Source of the DNA: CAZSMC01 sp964607755
Lineage (GTDB): Bacteria; Zhuqueibacterota; Zhuqueibacteria; Residuimicrobiales; Krinioviventaceae
DNA: 60,688 bases
Assembly: GCA_964607755.1 (NCBI GenBank)
Contig: CAZSMC010000026.1
Span: forward strand, 1 to 60,688
Direction: 5' to 3'
Part shown: one piece after another, positions 8,659 through 16,595 of the stretch
Numbering within the stretch: the first letter of the stretch is position 1
Layout: the number at the start of each line of letters is the position of its first letter
Notes under the pieces: generated by a model
What the model saw: only the letters and a program-made list of their open reading frames with translations
Databases searched by the model: none
What the model was told of the DNA's origin: nothing
Made by a program: the position numbers and the translations under genes

Positions 8659-9329
8659 AAACGATGATGCAAATCCTGACAATGATCCGCAAAGACGTGT
8701 TAGTGGAACTCCGCAGCAAGGATATCATCATATCCATGCTGGTTTTTGGACTGATTGTTTTAGCTGTGTTCAATTTCGTGTTCGAGCCCGGGTCATCTGC
8801 CTTGCGTCAGACAGTTCCTGGTATTTTATGGGTAGCCATACTTTTTGCCGGCAATCTCGGACTGCACCGTTCATCGGTTCGCGAATTTGAAAACGCCATG
8901 ATTCAGGGTGTTCTCCTCTGTCCTGTTGACCGCAGTTATATTTACATCGCCAAAGTTATCTCTAATGTGATTTTTATGACCGTTATGGAAATAATCATCT
9001 TGCCGGCAATGATTGTGTTTTTTGATATGACAGTGTCCGCGGTCTTGCCTTTCCTCGGGGTGCTGTTTTTAGGTACGCTCGGATTTGCCGGTGTGGGCTC
9101 GTTGTTCTCGACCATGTCAGCGCAAACCAGATCCCGCGAAATCATGTTGCCTGTTTTACTGTTTCCGGTGTGCGTGCCGGTCATTTTAGCCGCCACTAAA
9201 AGCACGGCTGTGCTACTCGATTCACAAAATACTCAAGACATCGGCATGTGGCTTCGTCTCTTAATCGGTTTTGATGCCATTTTTTTGGTTGTCTGTTTTT
9301 TGTTGTTTGATTATGTGCTGGAAGAATGA
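8655..9329 (+). CDS. ccmB: Heme exporter membrane protein CcmB
   Basis: A 224-residue integral membrane protein of the CcmB family, with an N-terminal amphipathic segment (RKDVLVELRSKDII) followed by six hydrophobic helices. The conserved LWVAILFAGNLGLHRS segment after the second helix is typical of CcmB. It overlaps ccmA by four bases and forms the membrane part of the CcmAB complex. Downstream the operon is interrupted: a terminator and a foreign-looking NYN gene come before ccmC. Confidence 0.92.
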   Translation: MKTMMQILTMIRKDVLVELRSKDIIISMLVFGLIVLAVFNFVFEPGSSALRQTVPGILWVAILFAGNLGLHRSSVREFENAMIQGVLLCPVDRSYIYIAKVISNVIFMTVMEIIILPAMIVFFDMTVSAVLPFLGVLFLGTLGFAGVGSLFSTMSAQTRSREIMLPVLLFPVCVPVILAATKSTAVLLDSQNTQDIGMWLRLLIGFDAIFLVVCFLLFDYVLEE

Positions 9330-9421
9330 GCCCTTTTGTAATATATAAATAACAATCCCAATTTATAGAAATGAAACTCTGGAACTTTTAAAAGATATTT
9401 TAGTTCTATGAATGAAAAATA

Positions 9422-9449
9422 TTGACATTAATAAAAATTTTTATAAATT
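9422..9449 (+). promoter_or_regulatory. Candidate promoter upstream of the small RNA / NYN locus
   Basis: TTGACA at 9422-9427 is followed after 16 bases by TAAATT at 9444-9449. The -35 box is a perfect match to the consensus, the -10 is partial. A start near 9456 would give a short transcript ending at the terminator at 9488-9519. Confidence 0.45.
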
Positions 9450-9455
9450 AATTAC

Positions 9456-9519
9456 ATCATCCCTTCGGGATCATGAATCCCGTTGGCCCCGAGTTGCCTG
9501 AGCACTCGGGATTTTTTTT
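9456..9519 (+). ncRNA. Possible small structured RNA or leader between ccmB and the NYN gene
   Basis: The stretch begins just after a promoter-like sequence and ends in an intrinsic terminator. It contains overlapping hairpins: ATCCC (9459-9463) can pair with GGGAT (9467-9471) over a TTC loop, and the same GGGAT can instead pair with ATCCC at 9477-9481. It is GC-rich in a strongly AT-rich setting and has no reading frame. It could be a free small RNA of about 65 bases or an attenuator leader for the NYN gene that starts at 9547. This rests on sequence pattern alone. Confidence 0.35.
9488..9519 (+). terminator. Intrinsic terminator
   Basis: CCCGAGT at 9488-9494 pairs with ACTCGGG at 9504-9510 over a nine-base loop, and a run of T follows at 9512-9519. 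It would stop transcription before the NYN gene and separates ccmAB from ccmCD. Confidence 0.75.
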
Positions 9520-9546
9520 ATATACCTACCTCGGATGGGTGATCAA

Positions 9547-10151
9547 ATGAAGAAAGTTATTTTTTTTATTGATGGATTTAATCTTTATCATTCACTTGCA
9601 AATAAAAAATACAATAAATACAAATGGCTTGATCTTGGAAACTCGCAAATCTATTTATAACAAAACAAGAAGCTATACAAGATATTTATTATTTTACTGC
9701 ACTCACTACTTGGTCTCAGGATAAAATGAAAAGGCACAAAATTTTTCTAAAAGCTCAGGAGGCCAATGAAATAAAAGTAATTTATGGCGAATTTAGAAAG
9801 AGAAATAAAAAATGTGCGTTGTGCCACAAAACTTATTCGACTTTTGAAGAAAAACAAACTGATGTTAATATCGCAATTCATCTTTTCAGATTAGCGATAC
9901 AAGAACAATATGATAAAGCATATATTATTTCTGGTGATAGTGATCTAATTCCCTCAATTAGTGCAGTGAAAACAACCTTCCCACATAAGAAAATTGGTGT
10001 AATCATTCCAATTGGACGAAGAGCTGAAGCATTAAAGGATACATGTGATTTTCATATGAAATTAAAAGAAAAGCACCTATTAAGTTCAATGCTACCCGAT
10101 GCAATAGATATGGGAGAAACCAAGCTTTATCGTCCTTCATCATGGTATTAA
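9547..10151 (+). pseudogene. NYN-domain (PIN-like RNase, LabA/DUF88 type) gene with a frameshift
   Basis: The first frame (ATG 9547) encodes KKVIFFIDGFNLYHSL, the acidic start of an NYN nuclease domain, and stops at 9658. The second frame carries the rest: TKQEAIQDIYYFTAL, CALCHK, KQTDVNIAIHL, a GDSDLIPSI acidic motif and an IGVIIPIGR strand, ending at 10151. The break lies near 9636: one extra T in the CTTGG run there would restore a DLWKLANLFITKQE junction and a single protein of about 200 residues. Active-site acids of the PIN-like fold are all present. The family includes RNases linked to stress or toxin functions. The gene is AT-rich, splits the ccm cluster and looks inserted. A one-base assembly error is as likely as a real mutation. 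Confidence 0.8.
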
Positions 10152-10243
10152 TTTAAAACTTTAAAAAAATTCAATATACTGGATAAAAAATCAATAGTAG
10201 ATAGAATTTAATAAGAATAATCCTGTTTTATGGATATTATATC

Positions 10244-10930
10244 ATGAAAAAAACATATCTCATACTCATCACCATATCTTATCTGGCAATCATCACAGCG
10301 CTTGCCTTTGCCTTTTTATACGCCCCAACAGAACAAAGCATGGGCGATATTCAACGGATTTTTTACTTTCACGTGCCCTCAGCCTGGGTGGCGTTTTTGG
10401 CCTTTTTTATTGTTTTCATTGCCAGTATCCTGTTTCTGCGAACCAGCCAAACTCGCTGGGACACACTTGCCCGATCTGCCGCGGAAATCGGTGTTGTATT
10501 TCTCACGCTGGTCCTGCTGACCGGACCGCTGTGGGCAAAACCCGTTTGGAACACCTACTGGACGTGGGATGCCCGACTGACCACCTCATTTGTCTTGTGG
10601 CTCATCTATATCGCTTATCACATGCTTCGACATTTTGTCCCGGACGAGGAACGCGGTGCCCGGTTCGCTGCGGTCTTTGGTATCATTGGTTTTCTGGATG
10701 TGCCAATTGTCTATATGTCCATTCGCTGGTGGCGTACGCTGCACCCATCAGCAGTCATTGGCGGTGGCGAGGGCAGCGGTCTGGCTGCGCCAATGCTCAC
10801 AACGCTGATGGTCTGCCTGGCAGCTTTTACGATCCTGTTCATTGTTCTGCTTTATATCCGAATAAAAAGCCATATATTGCAGAACGCTATAAAAAAATTA
10901 AAACAATCACATTTAAACCAAGGAATTTGA
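10244..10930 (+). CDS. ccmC: Heme transporter subunit CcmC
   Basis: A 228-residue membrane protein with six helices. It has the family's FHVPSAW segment with the heme-ligand histidine near residue 43, and the tryptophan-rich WWD motif as YWTWDARLT at about 105-113. A second conserved histidine lies in IAYHMLRH. CcmC attaches heme to the chaperone CcmE in the periplasm. It is followed one base later by ccmD. CcmE itself is not in the window. Confidence 0.94.
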   Translation: MKKTYLILITISYLAIITALAFAFLYAPTEQSMGDIQRIFYFHVPSAWVAFLAFFIVFIASILFLRTSQTRWDTLARSAAEIGVVFLTLVLLTGPLWAKPVWNTYWTWDARLTTSFVLWLIYIAYHMLRHFVPDEERGARFAAVFGIIGFLDVPIVYMSIRWWRTLHPSAVIGGGEGSGLAAPMLTTLMVCLAAFTILFIVLLYIRIKSHILQNAIKKLKQSHLNQGI

Positions 10931-10931
10931 A

Positions 10932-11075
10932 ATGAGTGATATGGGATTTTTATTCCTGGCTTATTTTTTGATCTGGACAATCCTTTTTCTTTATCTTTTT
11001 TCTATTGGTAAAAAACTCACCAAACTCGAACGTGAGATAGAACAGATTCGGGGGGAGAGAAAAGTTAACTCTTGA
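10932..11075 (+). CDS. ccmD: CcmD-like small membrane protein
   Basis: A 47-residue protein with one N-terminal membrane helix (about residues 5-24) and a charged coiled tail (KLTKLEREIEQIR). Size, topology and position one base after ccmC match CcmD, which binds CcmABC and helps release holo-CcmE. In CcmD the hydrophobic helix precedes a charged cytoplasmic tail, as here. Its TGA stop (11073-11075) lies within the -35 box of the next promoter. Confidence 0.8.
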   Translation: MSDMGFLFLAYFLIWTILFLYLFSIGKKLTKLEREIEQIRGERKVNS

Positions 11076-11100
11076 CATTTATAGCAAATACTTCTATAAT
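11072..11100 (+). promoter_or_regulatory. Perfect consensus sigma70-type promoter for the DUF6057 operon
   Basis: TTGACA (11072-11077), 17 bases, then TATAAT (11095-11100): both hexamers and the spacing equal the textbook housekeeping consensus. The -35 box overlaps the ccmD stop codon. A start near 11107 leaves a leader of about 38 bases with GGGACAAGG before the ATG at 11145. It would make the downstream operon strongly and constitutively expressed, independent of the ccm genes. Confidence 0.8.
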
Positions 11101-11144
11101 TGTCTGAGATGAAATAATAATTATTAAAATAAACAGGGACAAGG

Positions 11145-12986
11145 ATGGAAATTGCAAGAGAACAGGGTAAACTGCAAAATATCATTTGTATTTTTACGGC
11201 TATGGTTTTCTTTAGTTTTTTCTTTCTTTTTGTCCTGCTGCAATTGAATCCGCAACTTTTTTATCTGCGCCAAACTCCGGTTTTCTATTTTGAACAAAAT
11301 TTCTTTTTAGAGCAGATATCTTTACCTGGGGGCCTTGTCGAATACATTGCTAACTTTTTATACCAATCCTATCTTGTCCCGGTGCTGGGAGCTCTGGTTA
11401 TCACTGGTGTGGCTCTATTGCTCACATTGGCAACGCGCACATTTCTCAGACACAGTAACCAAAAGCTGACCATGCCATTGTTCGTTTATCTTCCAGCCAC
11501 TTTATTACTTATACTGCACAGTCATTATCCGCACACCCTGGCATTATCCCTGGCTTTTGTCATCACTGTGAGCTTTGCCATTTTGTTTTTCAAGCTGAAT
11601 AGTAAAAATACGCTCCTTCGAGGATTTATCTTTTTATTACTGATGCTTTTGCTTTATGCCATTGCCGGGGCTCCGTTCTTTCTTTTCGCACTGTTGTGCG
11701 CGCTTTATGAAGCATTAAACCGCCGGTCCATTGTTACAAGTCTTTTATACACCATCCTGGCCGCTGTATGGCCCGCACTTTCGGTCAATTTTTTCTATGT
11801 TCTTGATATATCAGAGGCTTATTTAAGGTTATTACCCTTTCAGGCTGATTATGCCTTCTTTTTGGCGCCATTTCTTTTGTATGCTTTTTATCCCGTTTTA
11901 TTCCTGATTGGCTTTTTCCTCGGTGATCAACAAAAATCATCCAAAAAGTCAGCCCGCAAAAATCTTTTATGGTCTTTACAGAACGCAGTTGTCATTATGC
12001 TCATCGTGGCGTCCGCTTTTTTTGCATTTGATCAAGAATATCACGATATGCTCACGATTAACCACAAAGCCAATCAGCGTGAATGGGATGAGGTGCTAAG
12101 GTACGTGGAAAAACATCCGGTCAATCATCGTCTGGTCGTTTTTCAAACCATTCGCGCATTGTATCACCAGGGACAGCTCTTAGACCGGCTCTTCACCATA
12201 CCCCATATTCATCGTGCCATGGAAAATATTACCATGTCAAAAGAAGCGGCCTTTGCCGCGCCAATGGAAAATTCGGATTTAATGATGGATTTAGGTCACA
12301 TTAACGAAGCGCAACACTGGGCACACGAAGCTCTTGCCAGTTGCGGCCCCTTGCCGAAAATTTTTCAACGTTTGTTTCAAATCAGTCTGCTCAAAGGCAA
12401 TCAAGAATTCGCTGAAATGTGTTTAGCCAAACTTGAAAACACGCCTGCAGGAAAACCTGCCGTTAAAGAATATCAGCCTTTGCTTAAAAATCCTTTTCTT
12501 ATCTCCCGGCATCCTGTGATGGCGCATGCTCGTAAAAACCAGGTGACAAATGATTTTCAAATTCATGTTTATCGAACCGAATATACCTGTAAAAACATTC
12601 TTGCCGGTAATCCGGATAACCGCATGGCGTTTGAATATTTAATGAGCTTCTATCTTTTAACCGCCCAATTAGATGAACTTGTCGACAGCATCGATCGTTT
12701 TCAAGAACTGGGCTACCAACAGTTGCCACGCTATATAGAAGAAGCCATGATTTTGCACCTCTTTTACCAAAAGGCTGAAAAACCGGTAATTAAAGGTAGA
12801 CCTATAAGTAAAAATGTTATTCTCCGTTTTGGCGAATTTACCAAGATATTGGCAAAGAGCAGAACTGATAAACAGGCAGCCTTTCAGGAACTGAGCAAGG
12901 GGTATAAAGACACCTATTGGTATTACGTCATGTTTATTTTTAGAAGAAAATTGCAAGAAAAAATTTCAGAGATAAAATCCGGTTAG
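11145..12986 (+). CDS. DUF6057-family membrane/TPR-like protein, copy 1
   Basis: A 613-residue protein with a strongly hydrophobic N-terminal half (roughly eight to nine membrane segments up to residue 310) and a soluble, helical C-terminal half. The soluble part carries conserved signatures: DLGHINEAQHWAHEAL, a NRMAFEYLMSFYLLT block, PRYIEEA and a final KDTYWYY. I recognise these as DUF6057, a family known mostly from Bacteroidetes and without assigned function. The C-terminal half resembles TPR helices. A second copy starts at 14787 with the same signatures. The gene is 11 bases before its partner, a periplasmic CxxCH propeller protein, and directly downstream of the ccm cluster. A role in the membrane with the partner cytochrome is inference. 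Confidence 0.8.
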   Translation: MEIAREQGKLQNIICIFTAMVFFSFFFLFVLLQLNPQLFYLRQTPVFYFEQNFFLEQISLPGGLVEYIANFLYQSYLVPVLGALVITGVALLLTLATRTFLRHSNQKLTMPLFVYLPATLLLILHSHYPHTLALSLAFVITVSFAILFFKLNSKNTLLRGFIFLLLMLLLYAIAGAPFFLFALLCALYEALNRRSIVTSLLYTILAAVWPALSVNFFYVLDISEAYLRLLPFQADYAFFLAPFLLYAFYPVLFLIGFFLGDQQKSSKKSARKNLLWSLQNAVVIMLIVASAFFAFDQEYHDMLTINHKANQREWDEVLRYVEKHPVNHRLVVFQTIRALYHQGQLLDRLFTIPHIHRAMENITMSKEAAFAAPMENSDLMMDLGHINEAQHWAHEALASCGPLPKIFQRLFQISLLKGNQEFAEMCLAKLENTPAGKPAVKEYQPLLKNPFLISRHPVMAHARKNQVTNDFQIHVYRTEYTCKNILAGNPDNRMAFEYLMSFYLLTAQLDELVDSIDRFQELGYQQLPRYIEEAMILHLFYQKAEKPVIKGRPISKNVILRFGEFTKILAKSRTDKQAAFQELSKGYKDTYWYYVMFIFRRKLQEKISEIKSG

Positions 12987-12996
12987 GTTAATCATT

Positions 12997-14526
12997 ATGA
13001 AACATCACATCCACTATCTTTTTATCAGCCTGATATCCTTATTTTTTTGCACTTGTAGCTCATATCAACTTGACAACACAACACCGGTCAACCGGTTGCC
13101 TAATCTATTGCCGGATTATTCTGAACTTGTTATACCCCCCAATATTGCGCCTTTAAATTTTCTCATTGACGAAAATGGAAATAAATTCACGGTTCAATTT
13201 AAAAGTGAGTCGGTCTCATTTCAACTCGATTCAGATAATAAAAAAATCTACATTCCTAAAGACAAATGGCGCACACTGCTGCAGGCAAATAAAGGAGACA
13301 GCTTTACCGTCACTGTTTTCGTATATACAGAGGACAGGTGGCATCAATTTCAATCTTTTACGAACAGGGTTGCAAAAGAACCGATTGACAATACCCTGGT
13401 CTATCGCCTTATCGATCCCGCTTATCACATTTGGTCTGAGATGGGTATTTACCAGCGGGACTTGACCACGTTCAATGAATCTGTCATTTTCCACAACCGG
13501 ACAGCAGGACATGCGTGTGTCAATTGTCACTCGTTTCACCAGAATAATCCGGATAAAATGATGTTTCACATGAGGGGCGGACCAGGTACAGCCCTGCTTT
13601 TAAGTGTAAACGGCGAGATGAAAAATATCAATACCGGCACCAGATTCAACCGTGCCGGAGCTTACCGTTGCTGGCACCCGAATGGTAAGCTCATTGCTTT
13701 TTCTGCCAACGATGTGGCGCAGTTTTTTCACGCGACCGGTGAAAATCGAGATGTGTATGACACAAAATCCGACCTTGTACTTTATAATATCGAAACAAAC
13801 ACCATTACCACAAATCCTCAGATATCGTCGCTCGATTATATGGAAACCTACCCCATGTGGACTCCCGATGGTAAGACCCTTTACTTTTGCAGAGCCCCAC
13901 AAGCGGATTTTTCTGACAAAATGAACATACCCTACGATACTATTTTTTACGATCTCGTGCGCATCTCTTATGATCCTCAAACAGGTGAATGGGGAGACCT
14001 GCAAACTGTGTTGTCCCGGGAAGAAACTGGCAAAAGTATTGCTCATCCGTCTATCTCTCCGGATGGAAGATATCTAATTTTTTGCATGGCAAAATACGGC
14101 AATTTCACTATTTACCGCCCGGATAGCGATCTATATTTGATGGATTTACAAACCAGAGAATATCAATATCTTGATATCAACAGCGATAAATCCGATAGTT
14201 ATCATTCCTGGTCCAGTAATGGCAGGTGGATTGTGTTCAGCAGCAAACGGGGTAATGGTATTTGTGCACGACCTTATTTTAGTTACTTTGCAAAAGGCAA
14301 AACATATAAACCTTTCATACTTTGCCAGAAGGATCCAGAGTTTTACAAAACATATTTCAAAACATATAATGTTCCTGAACTCGTCACCGGACCGGTTGAG
14401 ATAAAGCCCCAACAATGGGCCAAAGCCGCTCACTGGTCAAGTATTAATGCGAATCTTGATCCGGACATTAAAGCAAGAAAGTTACCTGCTGAAATGGACA
14501 TGCCATGGCAACCTTTTCAACGGTAA
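12997..14526 (+). CDS. Exported beta-propeller protein with one CxxCH heme motif, copy 1
   Basis: A 509-residue protein with an N-terminal signal sequence ending in cysteines at 18 and 20, so a lipoprotein is likely although the lipobox is not ideal. The middle has a single c-type heme site, CVNCH at residues 174-178. PD40/TolB-like propeller repeats follow: WHPNGKLIAFSAN, WTPDGKTLYF, ISPDGRYLIF and WSSNGRWIVFSSKR. The C-terminal block contains QKDPEFYKTYFKTYNVPE, shared with copy 2 at 16596. It would be located in the periplasm or on the outer membrane and need the neighbouring Ccm machinery for heme attachment. A possible distal ligand is not visible. Function (electron transfer, sensing or redox enzyme) is unknown. 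Confidence 0.82.
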   Translation: MKHHIHYLFISLISLFFCTCSSYQLDNTTPVNRLPNLLPDYSELVIPPNIAPLNFLIDENGNKFTVQFKSESVSFQLDSDNKKIYIPKDKWRTLLQANKGDSFTVTVFVYTEDRWHQFQSFTNRVAKEPIDNTLVYRLIDPAYHIWSEMGIYQRDLTTFNESVIFHNRTAGHACVNCHSFHQNNPDKMMFHMRGGPGTALLLSVNGEMKNINTGTRFNRAGAYRCWHPNGKLIAFSANDVAQFFHATGENRDVYDTKSDLVLYNIETNTITTNPQISSLDYMETYPMWTPDGKTLYFCRAPQADFSDKMNIPYDTIFYDLVRISYDPQTGEWGDLQTVLSREETGKSIAHPSISPDGRYLIFCMAKYGNFTIYRPDSDLYLMDLQTREYQYLDINSDKSDSYHSWSSNGRWIVFSSKRGNGICARPYFSYFAKGKTYKPFILCQKDPEFYKTYFKTYNVPELVTGPVEIKPQQWAKAAHWSSINANLDPDIKARKLPAEMDMPWQPFQR

Positions 14527-14786
14527 ACTGACATTTTGCACTCATCTGCGAAACCTTTGTCTAAATTTTGGGTGGCATTTATGGTTTAGAGTTGTTATAT
14601 TTAAAATTATTTAAGATGATTTTTGGCTGTGAATACACTTTTGGTTTCAAAAAATGCATATTGTTATGTTGATGTTGTTATAAACTATGTACACATTTCT
14701 GACATATCCCTCTGCACGCAGATACCTCCTCTCGATCGAACATCAACATTGCCATCTGAAAAGTAAAAGAATTGTTGGAGATCTGA

Positions 14787-16559
14787 ATGAAACTTGAAAA
14801 TATGAGCAAAAATCAGCTCCTCCACATTATCTTTGCGGTTTTATTTTTTGGAGGTTATTTTGTTTACCTGTGGCTGCGCGTTAATCCGTCCTTGTTTTTT
14901 GTTGCCAGGGAGCCTGTATTTTTCTTTGACGCGTCCTTTTTCCATCAATTTACGAGCTATCCAGGTGGCATTGCCGAATATGCTGGTGAATTTTTATCGC
15001 AATTGTTCTACAAGTCCTGGCTGGGAGCAATTGTAATGACCATAATGGCAATGCTGATTACATGTGCCACGCATCTCATCATAAAAAACATATCCGGTAG
15101 CCGGTCTTTTCTGAGTTACATTCCGGCCGCTTTTTTACTGGCAGTATATAGCGCATACAATTATCCTATTGCCACTGATGTTGCCATGGCGCTCACATTA
15201 TTGACAGCAGCGCTTTATTTCTATATTCCGTCTAATAGCGTGCGGATCGGCGCGTTTTTCGTGCTCGGCACGTTATTATATTATGTCGTTTCTGGTCCTT
15301 TTTTATTGTTCGCATTTATGGCTGCCATTTATGAGAGCTTGAAACATAAAAATTTTCTACCCGCTTTGCTGTACGTCATTTATTCAGCTTTGCTACCCTT
15401 TGCGGCTTCTTCATGGTTCTTTCTCATCAAAACCTCCCAGGCCTTTACTAACCTGATCACAATAAATGTTGAAACCAAAGCCGTGTATGTGCCTTATATC
15501 ATTGATTTGTTTTTCGTTCTATTCGTTGCAGGACTATCGATTTCTTTGCAAAAAAAGTTCAGATCATTTCGAAAAAAAAGTGGTGTTCAGTTAGCCCAGG
15601 CAGGAGCGATTCTTGTTCTCGCTGTTGTGATGGCACTGGTTTCTTTCAGACCCGTATCAAAAAAATATTTAATTTTGAACTGGCATGCACGATTTCACGA
15701 ATGGCACAAACTCTTAAAAGTTGCCCAAACCTGCGAACTGGATAATCCCATGGGAAGTTATCAGGTCAACCGGGCGCTTTATCACACCGGACAGTTGCCT
15801 TATAAAATGTTCTCATACGAACAGACGTACGGTCCTTTTGGATTGATTCTGGACAAAGAATTTGTTCCCCCTACTCCGCTCAATCGCAGTGACATCTATT
15901 TTGATCTGGGACATTTCAATGAAGCCAAACACTGGGCTCACGAGGCACTGACTGTTACCGGGCCAACAGGCTGGAATCTACAGCGATTAGCTTTGGTCTA
16001 TCTCATTGAGGGCAATAAAGCAACTGCCAGAGTTTTTCTAAACAAGCTGGAGAAAACATTATGGTTTCAGAGCTGGGCGCGTGAGCATAAAAAATATACC
16101 CGGCAAAATATACGGTTAGAAGAAATCCCTCGCTTTGCAGAGTGGATCGCCTGCCGTCCGACAAGCGATTTTCTGACATTTGTAGATCAGCCGGAAAATG
16201 ACTTGATACACCTATTGGAGAGAAATCCCAGAAACAAAGCCGCTTTTGAATATCTGATGGCTTATTATTTGATCACAAAAAGACTGGATAAATTTTTACA
16301 ATATTTCGAATACGTGAAAAACTTTAATTACCCCTCACTGCCAAGGCATTACGAAGAAGCTCTGCTGGTGGCAGTAAAAAATAAGGAAAACAGGCCCGAT
16401 CTGGGCAGATATCGAATTCACCGGAGTACCTTACAACGATTGCAGTCATTTCAAAAAACGGTTTTAAAACACAGGGACAATCTATCAGCCGCAAAAGAAG
16501 AACTGGCATCCGCTCATGGTGATACCTATTGGTATTACCTGTTCCTAAAATCCCAATAA
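14787..16559 (+). CDS. DUF6057-family membrane/TPR-like protein, copy 2
   Basis: A 590-residue paralogue of the 11145 gene with the same plan: a hydrophobic N-terminal half to about residue 290 and a helical soluble half. Shared signatures include DLGHFNEAKHWAHEAL, NKAAFEYLMAYYLIT, PRHYEEALL and a terminal GDTYWYY. The copies differ along most of their length, so the duplication is old and both have been kept. GGAG is spaced seven bases from the ATG. It is followed 36 bases later by its own propeller-cytochrome partner, so the unit duplicated is the pair, not the single gene. The 260 bases before it hold no gene I can see. Confidence 0.8.
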   Translation: MKLENMSKNQLLHIIFAVLFFGGYFVYLWLRVNPSLFFVAREPVFFFDASFFHQFTSYPGGIAEYAGEFLSQLFYKSWLGAIVMTIMAMLITCATHLIIKNISGSRSFLSYIPAAFLLAVYSAYNYPIATDVAMALTLLTAALYFYIPSNSVRIGAFFVLGTLLYYVVSGPFLLFAFMAAIYESLKHKNFLPALLYVIYSALLPFAASSWFFLIKTSQAFTNLITINVETKAVYVPYIIDLFFVLFVAGLSISLQKKFRSFRKKSGVQLAQAGAILVLAVVMALVSFRPVSKKYLILNWHARFHEWHKLLKVAQTCELDNPMGSYQVNRALYHTGQLPYKMFSYEQTYGPFGLILDKEFVPPTPLNRSDIYFDLGHFNEAKHWAHEALTVTGPTGWNLQRLALVYLIEGNKATARVFLNKLEKTLWFQSWAREHKKYTRQNIRLEEIPRFAEWIACRPTSDFLTFVDQPENDLIHLLERNPRNKAAFEYLMAYYLITKRLDKFLQYFEYVKNFNYPSLPRHYEEALLVAVKNKENRPDLGRYRIHRSTLQRLQSFQKTVLKHRDNLSAAKEELASAHGDTYWYYLFLKSQ

Positions 16560-16595
16560 ATACTCGATTTCGATAATTATTGCAGAGGTTGCTAA

